NCBI GenBank assembly: GCA_963840425.1
Contig: CAWIYZ010000025.1
Span: 87,903 to 151,902, forward strand
Direction of reading: 5' to 3'
DNA: 64,000 nucleotides
Source: CADEFX01 sp963840425
Lineage (GTDB): Bacteria > Pseudomonadota > Alphaproteobacteria > Rhizobiales > Hyphomicrobiaceae
Shown: in pieces, positions 26,556-36,326 of the stretch
Position numbering within the stretch: position 1 is the stretch's first letter
How the letters are laid out: each line of letters begins with the position of its first letter
Program-made: the position numbers and the translations under genes
Notes under the pieces: generated by a model
What the model saw: only the letters and a program-made list of their open reading frames with translations
Databases searched by the model: none
What the model was told of the DNA's origin: nothing

Positions 26556-28618
26556 GTGGGACAGACTGTCGACCCGATCACCCTCGAGGTGGTCTGCGAG
26601 GGCCTCATCGCCATCGTGCGCGAGATGCGCGCCAACATCATCCGCGCCTCCTACTCCTCCGTCATCTACGAGATGGACGACTTTTCCTGCGCTCTTTTCG
26701 GTCCTGACGGCCAGTTGGTGGCGCAATGGTGGGACCATCCCGGTCACGTGCTGCCGCTGCCCTGGGGGGTGCGCTGTGCCTTCGACGACTTCAAGGATGA
26801 CATTCACCCCGGCGATGTCCTGCTGCTCAACGACCCCTATCGCGGCGGCACGCACCTCAACGACGTCACCGTGATCTTTCCCGTCTTCACCGACACCGGT
26901 CAGATGATGATCTTTCCGGCGGTCCGCGCGCATTGGGTGGATGTTGGCGGCATGGTGCCCGGGTAGCTACTCGGGCCTCTCGACCAACATTTATCAGGAG
27001 GGCGTCCGCATCCCGCCGATCAAGATCTGGGAGCGCGGCGTGCCCAACCGTGCGGCCATGACGCTGCTGATGGCCAACATGCGCATCCCCGTCGAGCGCG
27101 AAGGCGATCTCAACGCCTCGATCGGCTCTTGCCGGATTGCCGCGGAGCGCGTTCGCAAGCTCGTGCACAAGCACGGCCAAGGCGTGGTCTCGGACTGCAT
27201 TCGCGATCCACCTCGATCGGACCGAGCGGCGCCTGCGCGCGCGCATCGCCGAGCTTCCCGACGGCGACTACCACTACGAGGACTATCTGGAGTTCTACAA
27301 CGACGGCCAGCTCGATCCCGTGCTCGCGCGCCTGAAGCTGACAGTAGCGGGCGACCAGATCACGGCGGACTTCACGGGCAGCAACGCGCAGGTTCCCGGC
27401 GTCGTGAACAACTCGCTGGCCGTGGCGGGCGCCGGCGTGTTCGTCGCAATCAAGTCGACCCTTGATCCCGGCGGCGCCTTGAATGAAGGCGCATTCAGGC
27501 CCATCACGCTGAGGGCTCCCTCCGGCACGATCTTCAACGTTGCCCTTGATGCCCCGGCCGGCGCCCATGGCGAGGTGAGGAAGCGCGCGGTCTCCGTCGG
27601 TCTGGGAGCGCTCGCGCAGATCATTCCGGAGAAGGTATCGGGCGATCTCTGCGGCAGCTCATTTCCCAACGCCATCGGCGGATGGAACCCGCGCCGCAAT
27701 CGCCAGTTCGTGTACTACGAGGCGCCAGCGGGCGGCAATGGCGGCCTCTCGGATGCTGACGGCGCGAGCACGTTCGTCAACGTCGATTTCGGCAACTTGC
27801 CGTCGATCCACAATGTCGAATCGATCGAGAACGAGATGCCGCTCATGATTGAAAGCTGCGCGTTGAGGACCGATGGCGGAGGGCCCGGCCAGTTCCGGGG
27901 CGGTGTCGGCATGGTGCGCCGAGTGCGTCTTCTCGAGGCGGAGGCGCGATACTCCGTGCTGAGCGATCGCGGCGTCATTCCGCCCTGGGGTGTTCTTGGC
28001 GCCGGCGGCGGACTTCCCTATCACCTGTCGATCGAACGCAACGGTCAGACGTTCGAGTTCGGTACACCCGGAAAGGTGACAGGACATCCCATCGTCCGCG
28101 GCGATGTGGTCGTCATGCGGTCCTCTGGCGGCGGGGGTTACGGCGATCCGCTGACGCGCGATCCCCACCGCGTTGCAGAGGACGTTGCGCGCGGGATCGT
28201 CTCGATCAACGCGGCGCGCGACTGGTATGGAGTCTTCATCGCCGGCGGTGGTCTGGTCGATGAAGATGCCACTGCCAGCCTCCGCGCCCAGCTTGTGGCA
28301 ACGCGGGTCCATGTCCGCGTCGTCGCGCATGATGGCCTCGATCCCTACACCGGCCTCAAGGGGCGCCATCGAATCCTAGAGCTTGCGGCGGCCGATGCAG
28401 CTCGGCTAGCAGTCGCTGATAACTCGCTCATCGAAATGTTCGGGCGGCACCCGGCTCCGCTCAGGGCTTGGGTTCGCGTCGGTGGAATCGAGGATGGGAC
28501 GGTTCGAATGGATGCCTTCGGCCGGAGCGTGCTCGGCGTCGACAACAATGACTCGATCTATATACGCCGCGTCGAAACGCCGACCGTACCGAAAGGGTTG
28601 GCGGGAAGTACGCGTTGA
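26556..28618 (+). pseudogene. HyuB/oxoprolinase-family B subunit (two frameshifts)
   Basis: About 686 residues when repaired. It begins VDPITLEVVCEGLIAIVREM, the classic HyuB start. An extra G in the GGG near 26960 breaks MVPGSYSGLSTNIYQEGVRI. A second extra base near 27204 breaks the passage leading to IHLDRTERRLRARIAELPDG. The rest is intact, including ADFTGSNAQVPGVVNNSLAV, GGPGQFRGGVGMVRRVRLLE and VMRSSGGGGYGDPLTRDPHR. I give the GTG at 26556 as start; an ATG at 26491 overlapping the HyuA stop could be the true start if another indel lies between. It forms a complex with HyuA. It ends 44 bases from the convergent LivF gene. Confidence 0.87.
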
Positions 28619-28662
28619 ACCGGAATTGAGTTCTGTGCTCCAGCGTGCGACCAGGTCGGGGG

Positions 28663-29358
28663 TCACACCGTCAGATAACGGGTGCGTATCTGCTGCTCCT
28701 CGGCGCGGAAGCGGTGTGGGTCTGCCGAGTAAACAATGCGTCCCTTGACCATGATGTGAAGCTCATCGGCGACGGCTTCGGCGAGCTTCATGTTTTGCTC
28801 GATCAGCAGGATGGTGACGCCAGCATCACGCAGGACCCGGATCACGCGCGAGAGCTCGCGCACGACCAGCGGCGCCAGGCCCTGGCTCGGCTCATCGAGG
28901 AGCAGCACCTTGGGATCGCTGACCAGGGCGCGGGCGATCGCGAGCATTTGCTGCTCGCCGCCGGACAGCTGCGAGCCACGGTTGGTCTGACGCTCGCTGA
29001 GCGCGGGAAACAACTCGAACAGACGCGGCAGCGGCCAGGCCTTGGCCGGCGTGCGCTCGGCCACCCGGATATTCTCGACGACCGTGAGATCGGGAAAGAT
29101 CAGCCGGCCTTCCGGCACATAGGCCACGCCCACGCGCGCCACACGATGCGGCGGCCAGGCGGTGATGACGCTGCCGTCGAGTGCGATGCTGCCGCTGGTT
29201 GGCGCAACCAGGCCCATGACGGTCTTGACGGTCGTGGTCTTGCCCACGCCATTGCGTCCGAGTACGGCCGCGATGCGGCCCTTGGGCAACTCGAGGTCGA
29301 CCCCCTGGAGGATATGGCTGGCGCCATAGTGCGTATTGAGGTCGCGGATGGCGAGCAT
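28663..29358 (-). CDS. livF: Branched-chain amino acid-type ABC transporter ATPase LivF
   Basis: 231 residues. Walker A GRNGVGKTT at 34-42, Q/E-loop VAYVPEGRLIFPDLTVVENI, signature LSGGEQQM at 131-138 and Walker B LLLDEPSQGL near 152-161. The VPEGR motif is specific to LivF-type ATPases. It powers uptake of a hydrophobic amino acid, amide or carboxylate from the periplasm. The start ATG overlaps the LivG stop codon as TGATG. It is the last gene of the nine-gene operon running from 37199 to here. Confidence 0.95.
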   Translation of the reverse strand: MLAIRDLNTHYGASHILQGVDLELPKGRIAAVLGRNGVGKTTTVKTVMGLVAPTSGSIALDGSVITAWPPHRVARVGVAYVPEGRLIFPDLTVVENIRVAERTPAKAWPLPRLFELFPALSERQTNRGSQLSGGEQQMLAIARALVSDPKVLLLDEPSQGLAPLVVRELSRVIRVLRDAGVTILLIEQNMKLAEAVADELHIMVKGRIVYSADPHRFRAEEQQIRTRYLTV

Positions 29359-30155
29359 CAGGTCATGCCCCCGAGGTAGGCTTCTTGCACCCGCGCGTTG
29401 GCTTTGACAGCGGCAGGCGTCCCGTCGGCGATGACGGCGCCGCGGTGCAGCACGGTGATCTTGTGCGCCAGGCGGAACACCACCTCCATGTCGTGCTCGA
29501 CCAGCATCACCGTGACGCGTGCCGTGTCCAAGAACCGCGCCAGTGTCTCCACAGCCTGCGCCGTCTCCTCCACCGAGAGGCCCTGCGTCGGCTCGTCGAG
29601 CAGCAGCACTCGGGGGCCCTGCGCCATGGCCATCGCGACCTCGAGCAGCCGCTGGTCGCCGTGACTCAGGAGGCCCGCCTGCCGGTTTGCGACATGCGTG
29701 AGGCCGAGTTGCTCCAGCGCCGCGTCGCCTGCGCTGCGTGCGCGCGCAAAGATCGCTGCACCGCCGAACGGCTGCCAGCGGCGCTCGCGGCGCGCCTGTG
29801 CCGCGAGCATGGTGTTCTCGCGGGCGGACATCTCAGGGAAGAGCGACGTGAGCTGAAAGGTTCGGGAAAGACCTTGCTGGCAGATGGCGTGGGCCGGCAG
29901 GCCGGTAATGTCTTCGCCGGCAAAGCGCACGCGACCCGAAGTGGGTGGAACCACGCCGGTGATCACATGAAACAACGTGGTCTTGCCGGCCCCGTTGGGA
30001 CCGATGACGGCGCGGACCTCGCCTTGCGCCACGCGCATGCTGACTTCATCCACGGCAACGAGGGCGCCGTAGCGCTTGGTCAACCCTTCCAGCTCGATCA
30101 GCGACGGCGAGGCGGCCGTTGCGCCTGGTGTGGCCTGCGCGAGCGCTTCAGCCAT
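29358..30155 (-). CDS. livG: Branched-chain amino acid-type ABC transporter ATPase LivG
   Basis: 265 residues from the ATG at 30155. Walker A GPNGAGKTT at 52-60, then GLSRTFQLTSLFPEMSAREN, which is typical of LivG (the RTFQ motif). The signature region reads LLSHGDQRLLEVAMA, a slightly divergent C-loop (SHGDQ) common in LivG. Walker B is VLLLDEPTQGL. It pairs with LivF on the cytoplasmic face. The start overlaps the end of LivM by eight bases. Confidence 0.95.
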   Translation of the reverse strand: MAEALAQATPGATAASPSLIELEGLTKRYGALVAVDEVSMRVAQGEVRAVIGPNGAGKTTLFHVITGVVPPTSGRVRFAGEDITGLPAHAICQQGLSRTFQLTSLFPEMSARENTMLAAQARRERRWQPFGGAAIFARARSAGDAALEQLGLTHVANRQAGLLSHGDQRLLEVAMAMAQGPRVLLLDEPTQGLSVEETAQAVETLARFLDTARVTVMLVEHDMEVVFRLAHKITVLHRGAVIADGTPAAVKANARVQEAYLGGMT

Positions 30156-31110
30156 GGAGTGCCCGCTCCGCCGGAGCGGCGCGCCGCCCGAGCCAGCCGC
30201 GAGCGAGGCCCCAGATGCCATGCGGCGCAAACAAGACAAAGGCGATGAAGACCAGACCGAAGAACAGGGCCCACGCCTCAGTGTAGGAAGAAAGCTGATG
30301 CTCGAGCGTCAGAAAGAAGGCGGCGCCGAGAATTGGCCCGATGAGCGTGCCGGAGCCGCCGACGATCACCATGATCAGCACCTGGCCCGACAGAAGCCAG
30401 AACAGAAGCTCGGTGTTGGCAAAACCGGCAAAAGGGGAGTAGAGGGCGCCGGCCAGTCCGCCGAGCGTGTAGGCGATGACAACGACGGCGATCTTGTACA
30501 GACGCGTGTTGTAGCCGAGTGCAAGCGTCTTTGGCTCGTTCTCGCGGATGCCGCGCAGCACTGCTCCGAATGGCGAGTTGACGAGGTTGCGGCACAGAAA
30601 ATATGACCCGATCAGGCACGCCAACGCGAAGTAGTAGAACCCAGCCTTGGTGGTGAGCAGCGTCATGCCCATCGGGCCCGCGCGTCGCGGAATGCCGGCC
30701 AGACCGTCCGATCCGCCTGTCACCGAGGTCCACTTGAATGCGATGGCGTAAAGAAGCTGCGCGAACGCCAACGTCAGCATGGAAAACGAGACGCCGGTCG
30801 CCAGCGTGCAGACCCAGCCAACGCCGATGGCGATGAAACCTGTCAGAAGAGCGGCCAGGAGGACTGCATAGGGTAACGGCAGCGACGTGTTGAGCAGGAG
30901 GTAGCCCGAGGCGTAGGCGCCTAGGCCGTAGGCGGCGACATGGCCGAAGGATACGAGGCGCGTGTAGCCGACCATCAGGTCGAGGCTCATGGCGAACAGC
31001 CCGAGGATCACGAGCTCGGTCAGCAGCGTCATGGCAAAGGCGGGCAATCCCAGGGGTGCCGCAATCAGCAGCGCCAGCACGCTGAACCCCAACAAGCGAG
31101 ACCAGAACAT
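30148..31110 (-). CDS. livM: ABC transporter permease LivM
   Basis: 320 residues of inner-membrane permease with about nine hydrophobic segments. LivM-type signatures include SLDLMVGYTRLVSFGHVAAY, the FSMLTLAFAQLLYAIAFKWT loop that contacts the ATPase, and LIMVIVGGSGTLIGPILGAA near the C-terminus. It pairs with LivH to form the translocation channel. The gene starts four bases after the LivH stop. Confidence 0.94.
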   Translation of the reverse strand: MFWSRLLGFSVLALLIAAPLGLPAFAMTLLTELVILGLFAMSLDLMVGYTRLVSFGHVAAYGLGAYASGYLLLNTSLPLPYAVLLAALLTGFIAIGVGWVCTLATGVSFSMLTLAFAQLLYAIAFKWTSVTGGSDGLAGIPRRAGPMGMTLLTTKAGFYYFALACLIGSYFLCRNLVNSPFGAVLRGIRENEPKTLALGYNTRLYKIAVVVIAYTLGGLAGALYSPFAGFANTELLFWLLSGQVLIMVIVGGSGTLIGPILGAAFFLTLEHQLSSYTEAWALFFGLVFIAFVLFAPHGIWGLARGWLGRRAAPAERALHG

Positions 31111-31114
31111 CGGC

Positions 31115-31984
31115 TCACGCCTCCTTGCCGAGGAGGCCGCCCGGACGGATTACCAGCACCAGGAGCATCACCAGATACATGAAGGCAAGCGCAAAGTCGG
31201 GCGCATAGTAGTTGCCGAATACTTGCACGAAGGCGACCAATAGGGCGCCGATGAGCGAGCCGAGGAAGCTGCCCATGCCGCCGATGATGACGATGACGAA
31301 GGCATCGATGACGGCAGTCGCCGCCATGCCGTGCGCAGCGGTGACGAGCGGTGCCGCCATGACGCCGCCGAGAGCGGCCAGTCCGCAGCCGATGCCGAAG
31401 ATGCCCGAGCGCACCAGATTCACGTCGATGCCAAGTGCGTGCACCATCTCTGCGTTCTGCGAGCTGGCGCGAGTAAGGAGGCCGAGCCGCGTGCGTTCCA
31501 GGATCTGCCAGATGACAATCGCGACCACCGCGCCGGAGGCGGCGAGAAAAAGCCGGTAGACCGGAAACGGCTCATCCAGGAGGAATACGACGCCGGACAA
31601 TGCCTTCGGCGGCGGGACCTGCAGCGCATCCGGTCCCCAGATGAGCCGTACCGCCTCGCCCGTGACGAGCGCGAGACCGAAGGTCACCATCAGAAAAGAA
31701 TGGGCGTCGCGGTTGTAGAGCCGGCGCAGGATGCCGAGCTCGAATGCGGTCCCGATCAAGCCGACGACAATCGGTGCCGCGACCAGCGCGATCCAAAAAC
31801 TACCCGTGTAGCGGACCGCCGAATAGCCGACGAACGCGCCCAGCATGTAGAGAGCACCGTGCGCGAAGTTGACGATGCGCATGATACCGAAGATCAGCGT
31901 CAACCCGACGCCGAGAAAGAACAACAAGGCAGCCTGCGACAGCGAGTTGACGGTCTGATTGAGAAGAAATGCGAACGTGCTCAT
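31115..31984 (-). CDS. livH: ABC transporter permease LivH
   Basis: 289 residues. The N-terminal NSLSQAALLFFLGVGLTLIF and IMRIVNFAHGALYMLGAFVG (the NFAHG motif) are diagnostic of LivH permeases. The IGGMGSFLGSLIGALLVAFV segment near the C-terminus is also family-typical. Seven or eight membrane helices are expected. It lies downstream of the receptor gene LivK after an 81-base gap and immediately upstream of LivM. Confidence 0.95.
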   Translation of the reverse strand: MSTFAFLLNQTVNSLSQAALLFFLGVGLTLIFGIMRIVNFAHGALYMLGAFVGYSAVRYTGSFWIALVAAPIVVGLIGTAFELGILRRLYNRDAHSFLMVTFGLALVTGEAVRLIWGPDALQVPPPKALSGVVFLLDEPFPVYRLFLAASGAVVAIVIWQILERTRLGLLTRASSQNAEMVHALGIDVNLVRSGIFGIGCGLAALGGVMAAPLVTAAHGMAATAVIDAFVIVIIGGMGSFLGSLIGALLVAFVQVFGNYYAPDFALAFMYLVMLLVLVIRPGGLLGKEA

Positions 31985-32065
31985 GGGCTCGGAACGCGAA
32001 ACTCGGCCTTGATCGGAGTTGCCTCGCTCGTGGGAACGAGCGGGGCCGCTGCATCCGAGCCTGGA

Positions 32066-33286
32066 TCAGTCGTCGTAAGTCGTCTTCTTGCAGCCGGGCG
32101 TTGTGCGTTCGCCCGGGAAGGTTGCGATCACCTCTGGGATCGGTGTCTCGAAACCGTCCTTCTTGACGACCTTGACCATGAAGCCCTGTTGCACGGCCTG
32201 GTGGTCGCACTCGCGGAATTTGATCTTGCCCTTGATGCTATCGAGCTCAACCGATGTGAGAGCGGTGCGCAATGGTGTCGTGTCGGTGCCGTTGGCCTTC
32301 TCTATGCCGGCCTGGATCACCTGCATCGCCTGCCACGTCTCGCCCTCGAAGGTGTCGGGCAGCCCGCCACCATGATCCTTGCGCCAGAGCTCGACGAAAT
32401 CCTTGTTCTTCGGATGGTCGTAAGTGAAGGAGTACCGCGAGGAGCCGATCAAACCGAGAGAAGCGTCGCCGACCGCCTTGATGCTGGCGAGATCGACGAT
32501 CTCCGTCAACAGCGTCACCTTGTCGGGCAGGCCGTACTGGCGCGACTGCGACAGGAATGCATTGTTGTCGTCGCCCTGCAGCACCAGGTAACAGGCTTCG
32601 GCGCCGGACTGGCGGATCTTAGTGATGTAGGTCGAATAGTCCTTGGTGCCGGTGGGCGCAAAGACCTTGCCGATGAAGTTCTTGTTGGCGCGCTTCATCT
32701 CGTCTTCGAACACCTGCACGCTGTTGTGGCCCCACGCATAGTCGAGACCGAGCGCGTAGACGCTGTTGATCTTGCCCTCGCGCAGGAAGAGTGAGACGGC
32801 ACGGGCGCCCATTGGCCCAGAGATGTTGGCGCGAAAGAAGTTGGGGACGAAGCTGTCGGCGGTGAGGCGCCCGTCACCGTTGATGCCGGACACGAAGATG
32901 GCATCCCACTCCCCCAGCTTCGGCACCACCGCCAGCGCCTCCGAGGATAGAGTAAGCCCGGTGAAGATCTTCACGCCGTGGCGCTCGACCATCTCCTGTG
33001 CTTTGCGCACGCAGTTGGCTGGATTACCGGCCGTGTCCTCGACCAGCAACTCGATCTTGCGACCGAGGATGCCGCCCTTGGCGTTCTGTACCTTAGCGTA
33101 GAATTCAGCGCCGCGTTTGGTCTGCTGGCCGACAGTGCCAAGCGGCCCGGTCAGGGCGGCCGGGATGCCGATCTTGATCGTGCCTGCGGCCTGAGCTCGG
33201 GCGCTCGTCCAGATGTGGGGCGACGCGACAGCGGCACTGCCGCCGGCAAGCACTGCGCGACGCGTGACGCGTGGCTTGATGGTCAT
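32066..33286 (-). CDS. Periplasmic substrate-binding protein LivK-like, Tat-exported
   Basis: 406 residues. The leader MTIKPRVTRRAVLAGGSAAV contains a twin arginine before a hydrophobic stretch and ends near ARAQ, so Tat export is likely. The mature part is a type I periplasmic-binding domain (peripla_BP_6): IKIGIPAALTGPLGTVGQQT, LGRKIELLVEDTAGNPANCV and YALGLDYAWGHNSVQVFEDE. It would give the transporter its specificity. The ligand may be an aromatic or branched acid or amide, given the neighbouring CoA ligase and amidohydrolase, but that is inference. The ATG has GGGAG about ten bases upstream. Confidence 0.93.
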   Translation of the reverse strand: MTIKPRVTRRAVLAGGSAAVASPHIWTSARAQAAGTIKIGIPAALTGPLGTVGQQTKRGAEFYAKVQNAKGGILGRKIELLVEDTAGNPANCVRKAQEMVERHGVKIFTGLTLSSEALAVVPKLGEWDAIFVSGINGDGRLTADSFVPNFFRANISGPMGARAVSLFLREGKINSVYALGLDYAWGHNSVQVFEDEMKRANKNFIGKVFAPTGTKDYSTYITKIRQSGAEACYLVLQGDDNNAFLSQSRQYGLPDKVTLLTEIVDLASIKAVGDASLGLIGSSRYSFTYDHPKNKDFVELWRKDHGGGLPDTFEGETWQAMQVIQAGIEKANGTDTTPLRTALTSVELDSIKGKIKFRECDHQAVQQGFMVKVVKKDGFETPIPEVIATFPGERTTPGCKKTTYDD

Positions 33287-33420
33287 CGCATTTCACTCCC
33301 TGAAGCGCCGTCTGTCGGTGTGCGGCTATCCGTTCAAGCTAGCTGTTGCGAGCGCATCAGGCAACCAATCTCGACCGCAGGCGCGCCGCATCACACCAGT
33401 CCTGTAGTAGATGCAGTGCT

Positions 33421-35058
33421 TCAGGTCGCCGGCGGCGCGCCGCGCGCCCTCTCCTTGGCAATGCGCTCGGCCAGAGCATGCCGACGCAGCTTGCCGGTCG
33501 CCGTGAAGGGCAGGTCTTCGACAATATGCAGCTCCTCGGGCAGCTTGTAGTCTGCGAGCTGCCCTTTCAAGTGCCCGATCATCTCGGCCAGTGTCACCGT
33601 CTGTCCTGCCTTAGGGATGACACACAGGCAGTTGCGCTCGCCCAGGCGGGCGTCGGCGACACCGACCATCGCTGCGTGCATGACCTTGGGGTGCGTATAG
33701 AGGATCTCCTCGACCTCGCGCGGGAAGAACTTCTTGCCTCCGCGGTTGATGATCTCCTTACGCCGCCCGACGATCTCCACGTTCCCGGCAGCGTCGACGA
33801 CACGGCCGAGATCGCCGGTGCGAAACCAGCCGTCAGCGGTGAACGCCTCGGCGTTGGCAGCCGCGTTGGCATGATAGCCGAGGTGCACGCTGGGGCCGAG
33901 CGCTGCGATCTCGCCTACCTCGCCGCGGGGCACCTCGCCGCCGCCTTCGTCGAGGATCTTCAGCTCCATGCTCGAGACGACCCGACCGATGGTGCCATTG
34001 ACCCTGGTCGGGTCGTCGCTGAAGCGCGTGTAAGTATGAAAGCCTGTCTCCAGCATGCCATAGAGCTCGATGAGATGGCCCGGCATGCGGGCCTGGTAGT
34101 CACGGATGGTCTCGATTGCAGCCGAGGCCCCGCCGGTGATGACGACGCGCAAAGATGACACGTCACAGTGCGCGAGATCTGGCTCGTTGAGAATGGCGAC
34201 GATGGAGGCCGGCGCGGTCGCGATGTAGGTGACCCGTTCGCGCCCGATCAGATCGAGCGCGGCTTTCGCCGAGAAGCGCTCCAGAAGCACGGCCCGGCTG
34301 CCGCTGACGATGGTCTGCAACAAGCACAAATAACCCCAGTTGAGGCACACGGGCAGGTAGACCAGCTGCACATCTCGTTCGCTGACTCCCATGTCGGCGT
34401 TGATCTGGCGCACCGCCGGCAATGTCGAGTTGAAGGAGTGGAGCACGCACTTGGGATCGCCCGTCGTGCCGGAGGTGAAGGCCATGCGGAAGACTTCATC
34501 GGCGCTCATGCACACCCTGTCTCCCGATGGCAGAGGAGGTGTCGTGGCGATCCCACGCTCGAGGTTCCAGCCGCCGTCGATATCGCCACCGGAGATGATC
34601 ACGTGCGTGAGACCAGGGATGGCCTCTCGCAGCTGATGCGCCATGCCGACGTAGTCGAACCCCTTGAACGAAGCCGGGCAGACGAAGGCGCGGCTGCGCG
34701 AGAAGCGCAGGATGTAGTCGAGCTCGCGTACCCGGAAATCAGGATTGACCTTGTTTGCGATTGCGCCGATCAGCTCCAGCGCGACGAACACAACCGGAAA
34801 GGCTATGCGGTTCGGCAGCTGAATGGTGACGACATCGCCACGGCCGATGCCGATCTTCTGTAGGAAGGCGGCGCAGCGCTCCACCTTGTCCTTGAGCTCG
34901 CCATAGGTGATGCGGGCTTCACCATCGACGAACACTTCCCGGCTGGGATGCTTCACTGCCCTGGCGGCCAGAATGCCGAAGAATGTCTCGTCTCGCCATT
35001 CGCCGACGGCGCGCCAGCGTTGGGCCAGTTCCGGTTTGAGCGCGGTCTCGAATTGCAT
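33421..35058 (-). CDS. AMP-forming acyl-CoA synthetase/ligase
   Basis: 545 residues of the ANL superfamily. Visible motifs are TSGTTGDPK (phosphate loop, 195-203), YGMLETG (adenine-binding A5), GWFRTGDLGRVV (A7), GRRKEIINRGGKKFFPREVE (hinge and A8) and the catalytic lysine in FTATGKLRRHAL near the C-terminus. It activates a carboxylic acid with ATP to the acyl-adenylate and then to the CoA thioester. The ATG at 35058 has GAGGGA upstream; an in-frame start at 35103 is less supported. It lies between the LivK gene and a hot-dog thioesterase gene in one operon, suggesting activation of the imported acid. Confidence 0.93.
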   Translation of the reverse strand: MQFETALKPELAQRWRAVGEWRDETFFGILAARAVKHPSREVFVDGEARITYGELKDKVERCAAFLQKIGIGRGDVVTIQLPNRIAFPVVFVALELIGAIANKVNPDFRVRELDYILRFSRSRAFVCPASFKGFDYVGMAHQLREAIPGLTHVIISGGDIDGGWNLERGIATTPPLPSGDRVCMSADEVFRMAFTSGTTGDPKCVLHSFNSTLPAVRQINADMGVSERDVQLVYLPVCLNWGYLCLLQTIVSGSRAVLLERFSAKAALDLIGRERVTYIATAPASIVAILNEPDLAHCDVSSLRVVITGGASAAIETIRDYQARMPGHLIELYGMLETGFHTYTRFSDDPTRVNGTIGRVVSSMELKILDEGGGEVPRGEVGEIAALGPSVHLGYHANAAANAEAFTADGWFRTGDLGRVVDAAGNVEIVGRRKEIINRGGKKFFPREVEEILYTHPKVMHAAMVGVADARLGERNCLCVIPKAGQTVTLAEMIGHLKGQLADYKLPEELHIVEDLPFTATGKLRRHALAERIAKERARGAPPAT

Positions 35059-35143
35059 GCAAATTCCCTCGGCTTGACCGGCCATTGGTCGCTTGGTCTT
35101 CACCGCGCCGCGGACTGAGCAACGACACTATCGATCTGGACAG

Positions 35144-35512
35144 TTAATCCTTGCGTTGTACGGGTATGATGGCGCGACGATGCGTGCCATCGCCTACCTT
35201 CTTTTCCTCGTCGTGTGCTTCGACCTTGAATCGGAGCTTGCGACCATCGATCTCAAGCAGCTCGGCACGCACCCTGACCGTCTTGCCTTTGGGCGTGGCG
35301 CCGAAGTGCTTGACATTGACCTCGAAACCAACCGTGGTGTGCCCTTCGGGAAGGTGAGCCTGGACCGCCTGGATGCCAGCGCGCTCCATCAGGCTAATCA
35401 TGGACGGGGTGGACAGCACACCCTCGCCCCCCATGTGACTCACCACCAACTTGTCGTCGACCGTGGTGACGATCTCGGCCGCGAGCCCCGGCACTAGGTG
35501 GTCGGTGTTCAT
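35144..35512 (-). CDS. Hot-dog-fold thioesterase (FlK-like)
   Basis: 122 residues. The motifs MGGEGVLSTPSMISLMERAG and VGFEVNVKHFGATPKGKTVR match the fluoroacetyl-CoA thioesterase-like family. The threonine of STPSM, the glutamate of LMERA and the histidine of VKHFGAT correspond to the family's catalytic triad. VEAHDEEKKVGDGTHRRAII is the usual C-terminal part. It would hydrolyse a short acyl-CoA, perhaps to clear dead-end thioesters made by the neighbouring ligase. A good Shine-Dalgarno (GGGGAGG) precedes the ATG. Confidence 0.88.
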   Translation of the reverse strand: MNTDHLVPGLAAEIVTTVDDKLVVSHMGGEGVLSTPSMISLMERAGIQAVQAHLPEGHTTVGFEVNVKHFGATPKGKTVRVRAELLEIDGRKLRFKVEAHDEEKKVGDGTHRRAIIPVQRKD

Positions 35513-35544
35513 GGATTTCCTCCCCGTAGCGAGCCTATTGCCCG

Positions 35545-36324
35545 TTAGCGCACGCCTCTGAGCAAGCCGCCGTCGACCTGGATGGCGGTGCCGGTGATGT
35601 AGCGGCCGCGCGGCGAGACGAGCAGCGCGGCAATGCCGGCGATATCGTCGACGCTGCCGATGCGCCCCATCGGCACCTCGGCCTCGAGCTTGCGGCGCAT
35701 CGCGAGTGGGTCCTGGCCGCCGGCGGCGAACACCTTCTCGAGGCGCTGCGTCTCTACGTAGCCCGGGCAGATCGTATTGACGTTGACGTTATCGCGCGCC
35801 ACCTCGAGGGAGAGCGTCTTGGCGAAGCCGATGACACCGCTCCAGGTCGCCACCGAGAGGCCGAAGCCGACGATCGGCTGGATAGCGGAGATGGCCGTGA
35901 TGTTGAGGATACTGCCGCCGCCGCGTGCCTTCATTTGCGGCAGGATGGCGCGCGTCATGCGCACTACGTACATCAGGTTCTGCTCGACGGCCTTGCTCCA
36001 CGCCGCGTCGTCGAAGCTCGCGAGTTCGCCTAGCGGCGGGGCGCCGTCGTTGTTGACGAGGATGTCGGCGTCGCCAAGCTCGCGTGCCGTGGTTGCGGCG
36101 ACACGGGCACAGTCGTCAGCGCGGCGGCAGTCGGCGGCTATGGAGAGCACCTCGGCGCCGGTCTCGTTGCGAATTGTTTCGGCGGCCTTGGCGAGACCAG
36201 GCTCGCGCCGCGCCGTGATCACCACGCTTGCCCCCTCGGCGGCGAGCGTGCGGGCAATCCCATAGCCGATACCCATGCTGGCACCGCCGACAATCGCCAC
36301 TTTGCCCTTCAGTCCGAGGTCCAT
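35545..36324 (-). CDS. Atypical SDR lacking the YxxxK motif
   Basis: 259 residues with an SDR fold: VAIVGGASMGIGYGIARTLA (GxxxGxG cofactor site), ADILVNNDGAPPLGEL in place of NNAG, and ILNITAISAI with the serine. Where YxxxK should stand the sequence reads GFGLSVATWSGVIGFAKTLS, so both catalytic Tyr and Lys are missing. The C-terminal PRGRYITGTAIQVDGGLL is normal. Several acyl-CoA-linked SDR groups share this loss. It may bind cofactor without classical catalysis or use other residues. It is encoded three bases after the amidohydrolase stop and upstream of the thioesterase. Confidence 0.88.
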   Translation of the reverse strand: MDLGLKGKVAIVGGASMGIGYGIARTLAAEGASVVITARREPGLAKAAETIRNETGAEVLSIAADCRRADDCARVAATTARELGDADILVNNDGAPPLGELASFDDAAWSKAVEQNLMYVVRMTRAILPQMKARGGGSILNITAISAIQPIVGFGLSVATWSGVIGFAKTLSLEVARDNVNVNTICPGYVETQRLEKVFAAGGQDPLAMRRKLEAEVPMGRIGSVDDIAGIAALLVSPRGRYITGTAIQVDGGLLRGVR

Positions 36325-36326
36325 GA

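Noticed and set aside
31331..32794. 487-codon plus-strand open frame
   Set aside because: Antisense to LivH1 and LivK1, whose motifs and signal peptide are clear; typical high-GC shadow.
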